Counted from the stretch's first letter, positions 36,465-45,873 are shown. The stretch: 64,000 nt of DNA from Bacillus haynesii (GCF_001969855.1 NZ_MRBL01000007.1:124001-188000); one strand, 5' to 3'. The notes: generated by a model from the sequence alone, not told the origin. Made by a program: numbers and translations.

Positions 36465-37050
36465 CAAGCACTCTGTGGAAGAGCTTGCAGCAAAAATCAT
36501 CTCGATTCAAGATGCCGTTGACTTTATCCACATCAGGGAAAGGTCAAAAAAAGTAAGCGACATATCAAGTTTAATCGAACGCTTGGCCGAAGAAGGCGTT
36601 GATAAGCGGAAGCTCATCATCAACGACAGGGTGGATATCGCTTTGTTTCATCACATTCACCGGGTTCAGCTGCCTTCACACGGCTTTTCCGTCAAAAGTG
36701 TGAGGAGCCGTTTTCCGCATTTGAAAATCGGAAAGTCCGTACATTCGCCAGAAGAAGCGGTTCAGGCTGAAACTGAAGGTGCAGATTACGTGCTGTTCGG
36801 CCACATTTTTGAAACGGACTGTAAAAAGGGCCGGAAAGGAAGAGGGGCTGCAAGCCTGGCTGAAGTGAAGGCGGCTGTCCGCATTCCGGTCATTGCGATC
36901 GGAGGCATTACCGAACAACGACTGGCGGAAGTCAAAATGGCAGACGGCATCGCCGTGATGTCGGGGATCTTTTCCCATGACAGACCGGATGAGGCGGCCG
37001 CGCGGTTTGCCTGTCTCGCGAAGGGAGATTCATATGAGAAAGCGCTATGA
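36439..37050 (+). CDS. tenI: TenI, thiazole tautomerase
   Basis: A 203-residue TIM-barrel protein similar to ThiE but acting as a thiazole tautomerase: it aromatises the ThiG product. Features are FIHIRERSK, the catalytic His in [13 protein letters not shown], and [12 protein letters not shown]. The start is TTG at 36439 behind GGGGTGG, giving MHLHAITDD like B. subtilis MELHAITDD. It overlaps the end of tenA by 26 bases and thiO by 17. Confidence 0.93.
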   Translation: MHLHAITDDKHSVEELAAKIISIQDAVDFIHIRERSKKVSDISSLIERLAEEGVDKRKLIINDRVDIALFHHIHRVQLPSHGFSVKSVRSRFPHLKIGKSVHSPEEAVQAETEGADYVLFGHIFETDCKKGRKGRGAASLAEVKAAVRIPVIAIGGITEQRLAEVKMADGIAVMSGIFSHDRPDEAAARFACLAKGDSYEKAL

Positions 37051-38143
37051 TACGATCGTGATCGGCGGAGGCATCATCGGGACATCCATCGCTTATCATC
37101 TTGCAAAAGCGGAAAAAAAAACGGCCGTGTTTGAAAGCGGGGAAGTCGGCAAAAAAGCGACGAGCGCGGCGGCGGGCATGCTCGGTGCCCATGCGGAATG
37201 CGATAAACCCGGTACCTTTTTCGAATTCGCCAGAGCCAGCCAAAAAGCCTATCAGCGGCTGACGGGTGAATTGAAAGACATAAGCGGCATTGATATCAGA
37301 AGGCATGACGGAGGGATATTAAAGCTGGCCTTTTCAGAAAGCGACCGCGAACATCTGATGCAAATGGCTGCATTGGATTCTGTGGAATGGCTTGAAGCTG
37401 ATGAAGTATATAAGCTGGAACCGCATGCCGGAAATCGGATTCTCGGCGCCAATTTTATTCGGGACGACGTCCATGTCGAACCGGCTGCAGTGTGCAGGGC
37501 ATTTGCCAGAGGGGCCCGGATGCTCGGTGCCGATATCTTCGAGTATACGCCCGTTTTATCAATAGAATCCGAAGCGGGGGCTGTCCGCGTCATAACCGCT
37601 TCGGGCACTGCGGAGGCAGAGCACGCTGTCATTGCAAGCGGTGTGTGGAGCGGCGCTTTCTTTAAACAGATCGGCATAGACAAAAGGTTTTATCCCGTCA
37701 AAGGGGAGTGCTTGTCTGTGTGGAATGACGGCATCCCTTTGACGAGGACGCTTTACCATGATCATTGCTACATCGTTCCGCGCCATAGCGGAAAGCTTGT
37801 CGTCGGTGCGACGATGAAGCCCGGGGATTGGAATGAGCAACCGGAACTTGGCGGAATCGAGGAGTTGATCGGAAAGGCGAAGGCGATGCTCCCTGAGATT
37901 GAATCCATGAAAATCGACCAATGCTGGGCCGGATTGCGCCCGGAAACAGGGGATGGCAATCCATATATCGGCAGACACCCTGAAAATGACCGGATTTTGT
38001 TTGCTGCCGGACATTTCAGAAACGGCATCCTCCTTGCACCTGCAACCGGTGAGATGATGGCTGACATGATCCTCGGCAATCCGGTCAAAACAGAGTGGAT
38101 CGAGGCGTTTAAAGCGGAGCGAAAGGAGGCTGTGCACAGGTGA
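37034..38143 (+). CDS. thiO: ThiO, glycine oxidase
   Basis: ThiO oxidises glycine to the imine needed to build the thiazole of thiamine, using FAD. The 369-residue protein has the dinucleotide-binding motif [16 protein letters not shown] at the N-terminus, the [12 protein letters not shown] segment, and the C-terminal [12 protein letters not shown] and [14 protein letters not shown] motifs of D-amino acid oxidases. The ATG at 37034 follows AAGGGAGA. The length equals the B. subtilis enzyme, as I remember it. Confidence 0.96.
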   Translation: MRKRYDTIVIGGGIIGTSIAYHLAKAEKKTAVFESGEVGKKATSAAAGMLGAHAECDKPGTFFEFARASQKAYQRLTGELKDISGIDIRRHDGGILKLAFSESDREHLMQMAALDSVEWLEADEVYKLEPHAGNRILGANFIRDDVHVEPAAVCRAFARGARMLGADIFEYTPVLSIESEAGAVRVITASGTAEAEHAVIASGVWSGAFFKQIGIDKRFYPVKGECLSVWNDGIPLTRTLYHDHCYIVPRHSGKLVVGATMKPGDWNEQPELGGIEELIGKAKAMLPEIESMKIDQCWAGLRPETGDGNPYIGRHPENDRILFAAGHFRNGILLAPATGEMMADMILGNPVKTEWIEAFKAERKEAVHR

Positions 38144-38343
38144 ACATTCAGCTCAACGGCCGGAAAATAGAGTGGAGAGACGACGGCGGTACGATTTACG
38201 ATTTGCTCTCATCCTACAATCTGGAAAATCGTGTTGTCGTTGTTGAAAAAAACAGGCAGATTATCGGAAAAGACCAATATCAATCAGTCAAACTGGAAGA
38301 ACACGATGTCATCGAAATCGTTCATTTTGTCGGAGGGGGATAA
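38140..38343 (+). CDS. thiS: ThiS, sulfur carrier
   Basis: A 67-residue ubiquitin-like protein ending in the required Gly-Gly (FVGGG). ThiF adenylates this end and it is then converted to a thiocarboxylate that gives sulfur to ThiG. It starts with GTG overlapping the thiO stop, behind GAAAGGAGG. Confidence 0.95.
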   Translation: MNIQLNGRKIEWRDDGGTIYDLLSSYNLENRVVVVEKNRQIIGKDQYQSVKLEEHDVIEIVHFVGGG

Positions 38344-38349
38344 ACCGTT

Positions 38350-39117
38350 ATGTTCAAAATCGCAGATCGTCAATTTTCATCAAGATTATTGCTCGGTACA
38401 GGGAAGTATCCGTCATTTGAGATTCAAAAAGAGGCCGTCAGCGCATCTGAATCGGAGATCCTGACGTTTGCCGTCAGACGGATGAATATTTTTGAAGAAT
38501 CTCAGCCTAATTTTTTGGAGCAGCTCGATTTAAGCCGTTATACGCTTTTGCCGAATACGGCAGGAGCAAAAACGGCTGAGGAAGCCGTCCGGATCGCCAA
38601 GCTTGCCAAAGCAAGCGGTCTTTGTGACATGATCAAAGTCGAAGTGATCGGCTGTGACCGTTCACTTCTGCCTGACCCGGTAGAAACGCTGAAGGCGTCA
38701 GAAGCTTTGCTTGAAGAAGGCTTCATTGTACTGCCGTATACATCGGATGATGTCGTCCTCGCGAGAAAGCTTGAAGAGCTCGGCGTACACGCCATTATGC
38801 CCGGGGCCTCTCCGATCGGTTCGGGACAGGGAATCGTCAATCCGCTCAACCTGTCGTTCATCATCGAACAGGCTAAGGTTCCCGTTATCGTGGATGCCGG
38901 AATCGGTTCTCCGAAAGATGCGGCATACGCAATGGAACTCGGCGCAGACGGGGTCCTTTTGAACACGGCAGTGAGCGGGGCGAAAGATCCGGTCCAAATG
39001 GCGAAGGCTATGAAGCTTGCCGTTGAAGCGGGCAGGCTCGGGTATCTTGCCGGACGAATTCCGGAAAAGAACTACGGCATCGCCAGCAGCCCTGAAGAAG
39101 GGAAGTTGACGATTTGA
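38350..39117 (+). CDS. thiG: ThiG, thiazole synthase
   Basis: A 255-residue TIM-barrel enzyme that joins deoxyxylulose phosphate, dehydroglycine and ThiS thiocarboxylate into the thiazole. The Schiff-base Lys lies in MIKVEVIG near residue 97, and [26 protein letters not shown] and LNTAV form the phosphate site (only parts are quoted in order). It begins six bases after thiS and overlaps thiF by four bases. Confidence 0.96.
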   Translation: MFKIADRQFSSRLLLGTGKYPSFEIQKEAVSASESEILTFAVRRMNIFEESQPNFLEQLDLSRYTLLPNTAGAKTAEEAVRIAKLAKASGLCDMIKVEVIGCDRSLLPDPVETLKASEALLEEGFIVLPYTSDDVVLARKLEELGVHAIMPGASPIGSGQGIVNPLNLSFIIEQAKVPVIVDAGIGSPKDAAYAMELGADGVLLNTAVSGAKDPVQMAKAMKLAVEAGRLGYLAGRIPEKNYGIASSPEEGKLTI

Positions 39118-40124
39118 CCGGCAGGTATTCAAGACAGGAGCTCTTTCACCCGATCGGACCGGACGGCCAGGAAAAATTAAGCCACGCCCGCGTCCTGGTG
39201 ATCGGTGCGGGGGCTTTGGGCGCAGCCAGCGCAGAGATGCTGGTGAGGGCCGGGATCGGTTCGCTGACGATTGCCGACAGGGATTATGTGGAATGGAGCA
39301 ATCTCCAGCGCCAGCAGCTCTATACGGAACAGGATGTGGTTGATCATATGCCAAAGGCTGCCGCCGCCGAAAAAAGGCTGCGCCTGATCAACAGCTCTGT
39401 TCAAGTAACCGGCATCGTAGCGGATGTTACTGCCGAAAAAGCGCTCGAGCTTGCGGAGGAAGCGTCCCTGATCGTCGATGCGACGGATAATTTTGAAACG
39501 CGGCTGATCATGAACGATGCGGCGGTCAAATTAGGCATCCCTTTCCTGTACGGCGCGTGTGTCGCAAGCTATGGCATCACATATAGCGTAATTCCGGGAA
39601 AAACGCCGTGCCTTCACTGTCTTTTGGGGCATTTGCCCGCGAATACCATGACGTGCGACACCGCGGGGGTGATTGGTCCGGTCGTTCAGCAGGTTGCCGC
39701 ATACCAGGTAACAGATGCCCTGAAGCTGCTGACCGGGCATGAACCGTCAGGGATGCTCCGCTCATTTGATATTTGGACAAATGAGAGGTCTGAAGTCCGG
39801 GCTGACGCGCTTAAACATGGCTCGTGTCCGACGTGCGGAACAGGTGAGTTTCCGTTTCTTTCGGCTGAAAACGAAACAAAAGCAGCCGTTCTTTGCGGCA
39901 GACAAACGGTTCAGATCAGGCCGGCCGCGGAGCAGCCGCTGGAGCTGGAGTCGCTTGCTGCCAGATTAAAAAAAGCCGGTTTACATGTGACGGGAAACCC
40001 TTATTTAGTCTCCTGCCGTGCGGGGGATTTTAAGTTCGTGATTTTTCGGGATGGACGCGCTTTGATTCACGGAACGAATGATATTAATCGCGCGAAAACG
40101 ATATATCACAGATGGATTGGCTAA
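39114..40124 (+). CDS. thiF: ThiF, ThiS adenylyltransferase
   Basis: A 336-residue E1-like enzyme that adenylates the ThiS C-terminus. The ATP-binding motif is [15 protein letters not shown]. The catalytic Asp sits in [10 protein letters not shown]. Zinc ligands are Cys in TPCLHCLLG and SCPTCG. The start is TTG at 39114, overlapping the thiG stop, behind GAAGGGAAG. The C-terminal 80 residues beyond the E1 core form an extra domain of the kind found in MoeB/ThiF-like proteins (tentative). Confidence 0.94.
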   Translation: MTGRYSRQELFHPIGPDGQEKLSHARVLVIGAGALGAASAEMLVRAGIGSLTIADRDYVEWSNLQRQQLYTEQDVVDHMPKAAAAEKRLRLINSSVQVTGIVADVTAEKALELAEEASLIVDATDNFETRLIMNDAAVKLGIPFLYGACVASYGITYSVIPGKTPCLHCLLGHLPANTMTCDTAGVIGPVVQQVAAYQVTDALKLLTGHEPSGMLRSFDIWTNERSEVRADALKHGSCPTCGTGEFPFLSAENETKAAVLCGRQTVQIRPAAEQPLELESLAARLKKAGLHVTGNPYLVSCRAGDFKFVIFRDGRALIHGTNDINRAKTIYHRWIG

Positions 40125-40147
40125 AGGCCGAAGGGAGTGCAAACATC

Positions 40148-40966
40148 ATGAGCATATATAAAGCATTAACAATCGCCGGATCGGATTCAGGAGGCGGAGC
40201 CGGCATTCAAGCCGACATTAAAACATTTCAAGAGCTTGGCGTCTTCGGCATGACAGCTTTGACAGCGGTCACTGCGCAAAATACAACAGGGGTTCACGGC
40301 GTCTACCCGCTTTCCTCGGAAGCGCTCGGCGCACAGATTGATGCAGTTGCAGAAGATTTAAAACCTGACGCCGTGAAAACAGGGATGCTGTGGAGCGCGG
40401 ATATGATTGAGGTCATTGCTGAAAAAATTGCAACATACGAGCTTAAACGTGTAATCGTCGATCCTGTCATGATCGCCAAAGGCGGCGCTTCACTATTGAA
40501 TGAGGAAGCAGTTGAAACATTGAAACGGCGCCTTCTTCCGCTTGCTTATGCGGTAACGCCGAACATTCCCGAAGCTGAAGTGCTGACAGGGAGAAGCATT
40601 CAAACAATGGAAGACCGCAAAAAAGCAGCTCGTGAATTGCATGAAATGGGCGTCCGCAACATTATCATCAAGGGAGGTCATCAGCCCGAGGATGGCAAAG
40701 TAACCGATCTCCTCTTTGACGGAGAGACGTTCACAGAAAAAACGAATTCCTATATTAAGACGAAAAATACCCATGGAACAGGCTGTACATTTGCTGCCGC
40801 TCTTACGGCGCAAACAGCGAAAGGAAACGGGATTCTAGGAGCTTTCCGCATCGCTGAGGCTTTCGTCCACGAAGCGGTTGCACACAGCCTTGATTTCGGA
40901 GCCGGCCACGGACCGACCAACCATTTTGCGTATCAAAAGTTATCCAACGCAGGGTTGGACCTGTAG
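40148..40966 (+). CDS. thiD: ThiD, hydroxymethylpyrimidine (phosphate) kinase
   Basis: A 272-residue ribokinase-family enzyme that phosphorylates the pyrimidine of thiamine twice. It has SDSGGGAGIQADIKTF at the N-terminus, the TGML segment, VDPVMIAKGG, and the anion hole and catalytic Asp equivalent in KNTHGTGCTFAAAL. The start MSIYKALTIAGSD at 40148 lies behind AAGGGAGTG. It is the last gene of the thiamine operon. Confidence 0.95.
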   Translation: MSIYKALTIAGSDSGGGAGIQADIKTFQELGVFGMTALTAVTAQNTTGVHGVYPLSSEALGAQIDAVAEDLKPDAVKTGMLWSADMIEVIAEKIATYELKRVIVDPVMIAKGGASLLNEEAVETLKRRLLPLAYAVTPNIPEAEVLTGRSIQTMEDRKKAARELHEMGVRNIIIKGGHQPEDGKVTDLLFDGETFTEKTNSYIKTKNTHGTGCTFAAALTAQTAKGNGILGAFRIAEAFVHEAVAHSLDFGAGHGPTNHFAYQKLSNAGLDL

Positions 40967-40992
40967 TCCCGCAATAAAAACGAATCAATATC

Positions 40993-41027
40993 GCGGCAGA
41001 GCATAAAAACACTCTGCCGCTTTTTAT
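40993..41027 (+). terminator. Terminator of the thiamine operon
   Basis: GCGGCAGAG pairs perfectly with CTCTGCCGC, followed by TTTTTAT. Confidence 0.9.
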
Positions 41028-41036
41028 ATTCTGAAA

Positions 41037-41087
41037 TTGTCAGCCTGCTAGTAATTGTGATACTATATATTATGATCAGGTACTAAT
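41037..41087 (+). promoter_or_regulatory. fabI promoter with FapR operator
   Basis: TTGTCA (41037-41042) and TACTAT (41061-41066) are 18 bases apart. Just downstream, 41069-41087 contains a perfect FapR half-site AGGTACTAAT with a weaker, inverted ATTATGATC half. FapR represses lipid synthesis genes until malonyl-CoA releases it; fabI is a known target in B. subtilis. Confidence 0.8.
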
Positions 41088-41119
41088 AAAATGTTAATCA
41101 TTAGGAGGATTTTATACAT

Positions 41120-41896
41120 ATGAATTTATCACTAGAAGGCCGGAATATCGTCGTCATGGGTGTAGCAAATAAACGAAGCATCGCATGGGGAATCGCCCGC
41201 TCGCTTCACAATGCAGGCGCAAGGCTGATTTTTACGTATGCGGGTGAGCGGCTTGAAAAATCGGTCAAGGAGCTGGCTGATTCTTTGGAGCGAAACGATT
41301 CAATCGTACTTCCTTGTGATGTCACAAATGACCAGGAAATTGAAGCATGCTTCGCCGACATCAAAAACGAAGTCGGGGTCATCCACGGCATTGCACACTG
41401 CATCGCTTTCGCCAACAAAGAAGACTTGGCTGGAGAGTACTTAAATACTACCCGCGACGGTTTTCTGCTCGCGCACAATATCAGCTCTTACTCTCTGACA
41501 GCGGTCGCTAAAGCGGCGCGCGGCATCATGACTGAAGGCGGAAGCATCGTCACGCTGACATACCTTGGCGGCGAGCGCGTTGTATCCAACTACAATGTCA
41601 TGGGTGTTGCGAAAGCATCGCTTGATGCCAGCGTCAAATACTTGGCGAGCGATCTCGGAAAAGACGGAATCCGCGTCAACAGCATTTCCGCAGGGCCGAT
41701 CCGGACATTGTCCGCAAAAGGAATCAGCGATTTCAACTCGATTTTAAAAGAAATCGAAGAGCGCGCCCCGCTTCGCCGCACAACGACTCCGGAAGAAGTC
41801 GGCGACACGGCTGCTTTCCTGTTCAGCGACCTTTCCCGCGGCATGACCGGCGAAAACCTGCATGTCGATTCAGGCTACCATATCATCGCGCGCTAA
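41120..41896 (+). CDS. fabI: FabI, enoyl-ACP reductase
   Basis: FabI reduces enoyl-ACP in the last step of fatty acid elongation. The 258-residue short-chain dehydrogenase-like protein has the NAD-binding GVANKRSIAWGIA, the catalytic Tyr and Lys in YNVMGVAKASL, and RTLSAKGISDF in the substrate loop. It is the usual target of triclosan in bacteria that have it. AGGAGG precedes the ATG. It is a single gene with its own promoter and terminator. Confidence 0.97.
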   Translation: MNLSLEGRNIVVMGVANKRSIAWGIARSLHNAGARLIFTYAGERLEKSVKELADSLERNDSIVLPCDVTNDQEIEACFADIKNEVGVIHGIAHCIAFANKEDLAGEYLNTTRDGFLLAHNISSYSLTAVAKAARGIMTEGGSIVTLTYLGGERVVSNYNVMGVAKASLDASVKYLASDLGKDGIRVNSISAGPIRTLSAKGISDFNSILKEIEERAPLRRTTTPEEVGDTAAFLFSDLSRGMTGENLHVDSGYHIIAR

Positions 41897-41908
41897 AATG
41901 GCGCTAAA

Positions 41909-41940
41909 AAAGCAATCCGCTAAAGGATTGCTTTTTCTTT
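41909..41940 (+). terminator. Terminator of fabI
   Basis: AAAGCAATCC pairs perfectly with GGATTGCTTT and is followed by a T-rich stretch. Confidence 0.9.
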
Positions 41941-41999
41941 TCTTCTGATTTCTCCTTTTTTGCATATAGATATACCATGAACAGATCGGAGGGATCAAG

Positions 42000-42479
42000 A
42001 TGTCTAGCAGAAAAAACGATGCGGAGCAAAAGCCGCTCATGTATATTGTGCAGCCGGACTATGATAAGGCAGAGGCGAACATGCAGGATATTCTGATTAA
42101 AAGAAAGAAGAAAGCAAAGCCACACGCTTCCGAACAAAAAGCGCTGCGAAAGGAACAGCAGGATGAAGCCGCCCGGCCCGACGAACAAGACGGCGCTGAA
42201 GCGGTGCTTAGCGATGAGGCGAATCGGTCCGAAAAAGGAGTCAAACCGATTAAAAAACCGCTCAGCAAGATGACCATCGCCGAGAAAATCGACTTTTTGG
42301 CAAGCCTTCCCGGCAATATGCCGAAAACCCTTTGTCTCATTGAAGCAGACGGAAAGACATACAGGGGAACGATCGTCGAAAAGAAAGACGGTTCCGTATA
42401 TGTCAGAACATCGAGCAAAGGGGCTCCGGCGGAACTGCTGATCGAGAGCATTACTTCCTTGCACCCGCTCGGCTTTTAA
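42000..42479 (+). CDS. cotO: CotO, spore coat protein
   Basis: A 159-residue coat protein needed for late coat and crust assembly in B. subtilis. The N-terminus MSSRKNDAEQKPLMYIVQP and the C-terminal block beginning MTIAEKIDFLASLP and ending SLHPLGF match the CotO family. The middle is a very polar, repetitive stretch of Lys, Glu and Ala. It is clearly shorter than the B. subtilis protein (227 residues as I remember it), the loss lying in this middle. GGAGGG precedes the ATG. It converges with cotZ at a shared terminator. Confidence 0.88.
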   Translation: MSSRKNDAEQKPLMYIVQPDYDKAEANMQDILIKRKKKAKPHASEQKALRKEQQDEAARPDEQDGAEAVLSDEANRSEKGVKPIKKPLSKMTIAEKIDFLASLPGNMPKTLCLIEADGKTYRGTIVEKKDGSVYVRTSSKGAPAELLIESITSLHPLGF

Positions 42480-42486
42480 ATTAAAA

Positions 42487-42512
42487 AAAGTCCCGATTCA
42501 GGGACTTTTTAT
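42487..42512. terminator. Bidirectional terminator between cotO and cotZ
   Basis: AAAGTCCC pairs with GGGACTTT; T-runs stand on both strands. Confidence 0.85.
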
Positions 42513-42958
42513 TTTGAACGATTGATCAGTTGCGGATTTAAGCATTCGATTGCACAGAAGCATTCCAGATCCACTTCAATGCAGAAATTTGTTTTTTCCA
42601 AGCGGAACACATCGCAAATTTTGTCTTTATCTTCTGTGAAATCGAGAACGCGGCGATTATCATCAAAGGCAATCAACAGTCTTAATGTAGCGCAGCAGTC
42701 ATCAATCTTTTCAACTCTGAAAAACACGGTGCTGAAGCAAGGGCCTGCCTGAAGCTCTCCGACATTTCCAAACGCTACGAACGGCTTAGACTTTGAAGTG
42801 TATATAATAAACGGAATGGTGTCGCCTAAGTTTCTCGAAGGGGAAAGCAGGTTGCTGAAGCAGCTTGTCGGGCAGCCTTCTTCCTCAATGGCGTTTTGCA
42901 GATCGTGAATGTTTTCAACGGCTTCGCACACGCAATTTTCGGCTGAACATTTCGTCAT
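42509..42958 (-). CDS. cotZ: CotZ, spore crust protein
   Basis: A 149-residue Cys-rich protein that organises the outermost spore layer. It shows the CotY/CotZ family pattern: GCPTSCFSNLLSPS, FVAFGNVGEL, DDCCATLRLL and LEKTNFCIEVDLECFCAI, with a dozen Cys that can cross-link. It is paralogous to CotY just upstream. The ribosome binding site is AGGAGGG. Confidence 0.94.
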   Translation of the reverse strand: MTKCSAENCVCEAVENIHDLQNAIEEEGCPTSCFSNLLSPSRNLGDTIPFIIYTSKSKPFVAFGNVGELQAGPCFSTVFFRVEKIDDCCATLRLLIAFDDNRRVLDFTEDKDKICDVFRLEKTNFCIEVDLECFCAIECLNPQLINRSK

Positions 42959-42959
42959 G

Positions 42960-43108
42960 TTATGATCCCTCCTAATTCAGGATTTAAAATTTCGTTTTTC
43001 GGCCTGGCCTTTCTATTGGTAAAAGGAGCTGCCGAAAGCCGGCAGCTTTCGTGAAAAGACTGGCACCAAGCCGATCATATCGGCCGGCTTGATGCAGCCC
43101 GACACCTT
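42960..43108 (-). other. cotY-cotZ intergenic region with two hairpins
   Basis: Two GC-rich hairpins lie here: GAGCTGCCG with CGGCAGCTTTC near 43026-43049 and AAGCCG with CGGCTT near 43068-43090. They may cause partial termination between cotY and cotZ, which in B. subtilis are made from a cotYZ message. Confidence 0.45.
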
Positions 43109-43591
43109 TTAACCGTGGTGCTGATTGTGTTTTTTGTCTGCTGCGCGATCAACTAAGTCAGGTGACAGACATTGAATCGCACAGAAACAAGTCAAGTCAA
43201 CCTCGATGCAAAAGTCCGTTTTCTCAAGCCCGAAAAAGTCAGGGTCACAAGGGTGGCAGACGCTTAATGTGTCGCCGTTTATGTCCACAGGCCTCAGGAT
43301 TGAAAGCGTTGCACAGCAATCTTTTAGACTTTCTGCCCGGAAGAAAATCGATTCGAAGCACTGCATATCATCTGAAAATCCGCCGACATTTCCAAATGTT
43401 GAAAATAAACCGCCTTTTTTGTCGTACAAAAGGAACGGAATGGTGTCTTTACCGGAAACCGTCGGACTCAGCAGATTACCGAAGCAGCTCGTCGGACATG
43501 TTTCTTCAACTGCATCCTGTTCTTTTATAATTTGTTCTACTGCATCGCATACACAATTTTCATGCCGGCCATGGTGTTTTCCGCAGCTCAT
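43109..43591 (-). CDS. cotY: CotY, spore crust protein
   Basis: A 160-residue Cys-rich protein, the main structural unit of the spore crust, which forms two-dimensional lattices. It has [68 protein letters not shown] and a His-rich tail. The start [12 protein letters not shown] lies behind AAAGGAG; an upstream in-frame ATG has no site. It is about 60% similar by eye to CotZ next door, a clear tandem paralogue. Confidence 0.95.
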   Translation of the reverse strand: MSCGKHHGRHENCVCDAVEQIIKEQDAVEETCPTSCFGNLLSPTVSGKDTIPFLLYDKKGGLFSTFGNVGGFSDDMQCFESIFFRAESLKDCCATLSILRPVDINGDTLSVCHPCDPDFFGLEKTDFCIEVDLTCFCAIQCLSPDLVDRAADKKHNQHHG

Positions 43592-43691
43592 GGATTTCAG
43601 CTCCTTTTTATAGGGATATTTGACTTTAGTCTTTAACAACATATGTACCCGTGCCCTTGTTGGTGTGGGTAATCGTCTATAAAAATGAAGA

Positions 43692-43720
43692 AAAGCAGAG
43701 CTGGATGGCTCTGCTTTTTT
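43692..43720 (-). terminator. Terminator of cotX
   Basis: AAAGCAGAG pairs with CTCTGCTTT and is followed on the minus strand by TTCTTCATTTTT, just after the cotX stop. Confidence 0.8.
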
Positions 43721-43723
43721 GTA

Positions 43724-44230
43724 TTAAAGGAGTCCGACGATAAGTGTTGCGATAACAACTGTAAGCGTTTGGACAGCTGTGCTGACCAAGACGGCAACAT
43801 CGGTATCTTCTGTTGTAACTGTGACATCGCGTGAATTGTCGATAATTAATTTTTGACGGTTCGTTTGCTTGTTTGCTGTTACCTGCAGCAAGTCTTGTGA
43901 TACAAGCTCGGCTAGATCAGCATCGTCAATGATTGCCAGAACGATTGTAATAATGGCTGTTTGTACCGCAGTCATAACTGATGCGACAACTTGAGTGTCC
44001 TCTGTAGAGACTCTGATATCGCAAGAATCCTTGATGATAATCGTCTCATCTGACAGCTGTTTGTTCAGGTTAAGCTGGTCGAGTTCCTGATTGATAAATG
44101 CATCGTTTTTGCCGCATTTGCAGTTGTAATCGTCACAAACGTGTTTCTTTGGATGTCTCGGATAATACTCAGTTCCCGGATGCTCGCATTCAGGATCTAA
44201 TGCAACCCAAGAATATGGTCTAGTTTCCAT
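43724..44230 (-). CDS. cotX: CotX, spore coat/crust protein
   Basis: A 168-residue protein of the spore coat X/V family. After a Cys-containing N-terminal part (METRPYSWVALDPEC, NCKCGKN) it carries two copies of the CotX/V domain: IIIKDSCDIRVSTEDTQVV then LIIDNSRDVTVTTEDTDVA, each followed by a hydrophobic TAVQT segment. CotX helps attach and shape the crust. The ATG lies behind AAGGAGGA. It is third in the cotV-cotW-cotX series read on the minus strand. Confidence 0.92.
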   Translation of the reverse strand: METRPYSWVALDPECEHPGTEYYPRHPKKHVCDDYNCKCGKNDAFINQELDQLNLNKQLSDETIIIKDSCDIRVSTEDTQVVASVMTAVQTAIITIVLAIIDDADLAELVSQDLLQVTANKQTNRQKLIIDNSRDVTVTTEDTDVAVLVSTAVQTLTVVIATLIVGLL

Positions 44231-44296
44231 TTGTTTTCCTCCTTCCATTTACTATATTAAATGTTTGAAGACTCGAACTTGTATATGGCAGATACC

Positions 44297-44650
44297 CTAC
44301 TCCAAATCCCCATTTTTTTCTTCGGTTTCGGCGGTATTCTCCTGCTGCCTTCTCTGTCTCAGCTTTTCTCTTAATTTATTTTTACCTGAACGTTCTCTTC
44401 TTCGTCTTGGGCGTTCTTCGGATTGTGATGATGCTTCATTGTTCGCTTCTTTCTTCTTTTCCTGCTGCCGCTGGATGAGAGCCTCGGACTGCGCTTTTAA
44501 ATCCTCGAGTATTTTTAAGATGTTTTCTTTTTCTTCCTCAGACAGTGTCCGCACATTGTCTTTTGAAACGCCGTGTTTTCTAAGGATATTTTGCACAAGC
44601 GTATTTGTCAGCGGATTTACTTCCGCTTTAAGCTTTTCGCGATCTGCCAA
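44297..44650 (-). CDS. cotW: CotW, spore crust protein
   Basis: A 117-residue, strongly charged coat protein. The family N-terminus is recognisable (NPLTNTLVQNILRKHGVSKD, LSEEEKENILKILEDLKAQS), followed by a Gln/Arg/Glu-rich tail with RPRRRRERSGKNKLREKLRQ that looks disordered. It lies between cotV and cotX with short gaps, as in the cotVWX operon of B. subtilis. The ribosome binding site is GAGGTG. Confidence 0.88.
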   Translation of the reverse strand: MADREKLKAEVNPLTNTLVQNILRKHGVSKDNVRTLSEEEKENILKILEDLKAQSEALIQRQQEKKKEANNEASSQSEERPRRRRERSGKNKLREKLRQRRQQENTAETEEKNGDLE

Positions 44651-44697
44651 TTGTTTTTCACCTCAATTTCTTAAAAATATTAGAAAGAAAGGAAGGC

Positions 44698-45084
44698 TTA
44701 AAGTATGTCAAGCTCTGTAATAAGCGCGATCAGCACTTCGGTTAAAACTTGGACGGAAAGCAGGATCTCCAGCGAGGAAAGCGTAATGGTGACATTGCGG
44801 CTGCCGATGACTTTGATGATGACTCTTCTCCTGCTCTGCAGCCTGTGTACGGCTAAAACGTGTTCTGAGACGATGTCTGCTGTATCCTCGTCTTCGATCG
44901 CAAGCTGAGCCGATAAAATCGTCAAAGAGATCACAATGGCTTGTAAAGAGAGAGCTGCTGTTATGTTTGCCGTGTTTACGGTGACATGTTCTGAATCAAT
45001 CACTTCAATGAGCTGGTCATATTCCCGGTATAATTCGTCAAATGTTTCTGCGTACAGCGCTTCGGCTTTTTCATGAAACGACAT
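44698..45084 (-). CDS. cotV: CotV, spore crust protein
   Basis: A 128-residue protein of the spore coat X/V family with two domain-like halves: IEVIDSEHVTVNTANITAA and IIKVIGSRNVTITLSSLE, each followed by a hydrophobic stretch. The start MSFHEKAEALYAE lies behind AAAGGAGTG and gives the B. subtilis length. It heads the cotVWX series; expression is expected from the mother-cell sigma K, though no clean promoter was found. Confidence 0.9.
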   Translation of the reverse strand: MSFHEKAEALYAETFDELYREYDQLIEVIDSEHVTVNTANITAALSLQAIVISLTILSAQLAIEDEDTADIVSEHVLAVHRLQSRRRVIIKVIGSRNVTITLSSLEILLSVQVLTEVLIALITELDIL

Positions 45085-45230
45085 AACTTTCACTCCTTTC
45101 TTATCCACACTTTATTAAATGCAGACCGGTACCATAGCGGAATGAGGAAAACATACATTTCAGCACCCAATTTGCTGTTTTAGGGAAGGGTGATCCGGCA
45201 TATATTTGGAAGCAGGAAAGGGGGAGCCCT

Positions 45231-45587
45231 GTGATACAAAGCTGGCTTTTATTTATTCTGTTTTCTATCGCGGTATTTCGGCTGACGCGGCTGGTCGTGT
45301 TTGACACGATTATGGCGCCGTTTAGAAGCCTGTTTCACGAAGAGGTTGAAGAAAAAAACGAAAAAACGGGAGAGACCGAGACGTATCTTGTCATGAAAGG
45401 CAAAGGCGTGAGAGCGTGGATCGGCGAGCTATTGAGCTGTTATTGGTGTACGGGTGTGTGGTGTACCGCTTTTTTGCTTGTTTTTTACGCATTTGTTCCG
45501 ACCATTGCCGAATGGCTGATTCTTCTGCTTGCCATTGCGGGTTTTGCTGGAGTACTGGAAACGATCGTGTCCAAATGGCTCGATTGA
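45231..45587 (+). CDS. yjcA: YjcA, sporulation membrane protein (DUF1360)
   Basis: A 118-residue membrane protein with a hydrophobic N-terminus (IQSWLLFILFSIAVFRLTR), a charged loop rich in Glu and Lys near residues 38-60, a conserved LLSCYWCTGVWC segment and two C-terminal hydrophobic segments. This is the DUF1360 pattern; B. subtilis yjcA is a sporulation gene of unknown role. It starts with GTG behind GGAAAGGGGG. It is divergent from the cotV series. Confidence 0.88.
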   Translation: MIQSWLLFILFSIAVFRLTRLVVFDTIMAPFRSLFHEEVEEKNEKTGETETYLVMKGKGVRAWIGELLSCYWCTGVWCTAFLLVFYAFVPTIAEWLILLLAIAGFAGVLETIVSKWLD

Positions 45588-45663
45588 ATGGGGATTTATC
45601 ATTAGCAACATTGAAAAGAAGACTCATATAATGGCGTATAAGCATGAGAAAGGAAGGAATGCA

Positions 45664-45789
45664 ATGAGACAAGTGAAAAGAAGGCAGCAAGGCCGATTAA
45701 CGAACGCTTCCAGCAATCATCAGTCCACTTTCTCAAAAAAAGTGAAGAAAAAAGGCTGCGGATGCGGCAAAAAAAGGAGAACCTATTAA
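45664..45789 (+). CDS. 41-residue basic Cys-containing protein
   Basis: A small, very basic protein that starts MRQVKRRQQGRL behind GAAAGGAAGG and ends KKKGCGCGKKRRTY. It has no membrane segment. Position among sporulation genes and the CGCG motif suggest a spore coat or core-associated small protein, but I do not recognise it. A strong terminator follows at once, which supports it as a real gene. A longer in-frame start at 45631 lacks a ribosome binding site. Confidence 0.65.
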   Translation: MRQVKRRQQGRLTNASSNHQSTFSKKVKKKGCGCGKKRRTY

Positions 45790-45796
45790 TATCAAA

Positions 45797-45824
45797 AAAA
45801 GCCGGACTATATCCGGTTTTTTTT
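45797..45824 (+). terminator. Terminator after the 41-residue gene
   Basis: AAGCCGGA pairs with TCCGGTTT-type bases around CTATA, followed by eight T residues. Confidence 0.8.
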
Positions 45825-45873
45825 ATTCCCAATTTCCCTTCTGATGCATACACCATCATAAGGGGGGAAAACG

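Noticed and set aside
41904..42464. A 186-codon minus-strand frame opposite cotO
   Set aside because: cotO has the family N- and C-termini and a ribosome binding site; the antisense frame is Phe-rich and has no site.
44265..44720. A 151-codon frame opposite cotW and cotV
   Set aside because: It runs antisense to two recognisable coat genes, is dominated by Ser, Phe and Cys as expected of the complement of Lys/Glu-rich coding sequence, and has no ribosome binding site.
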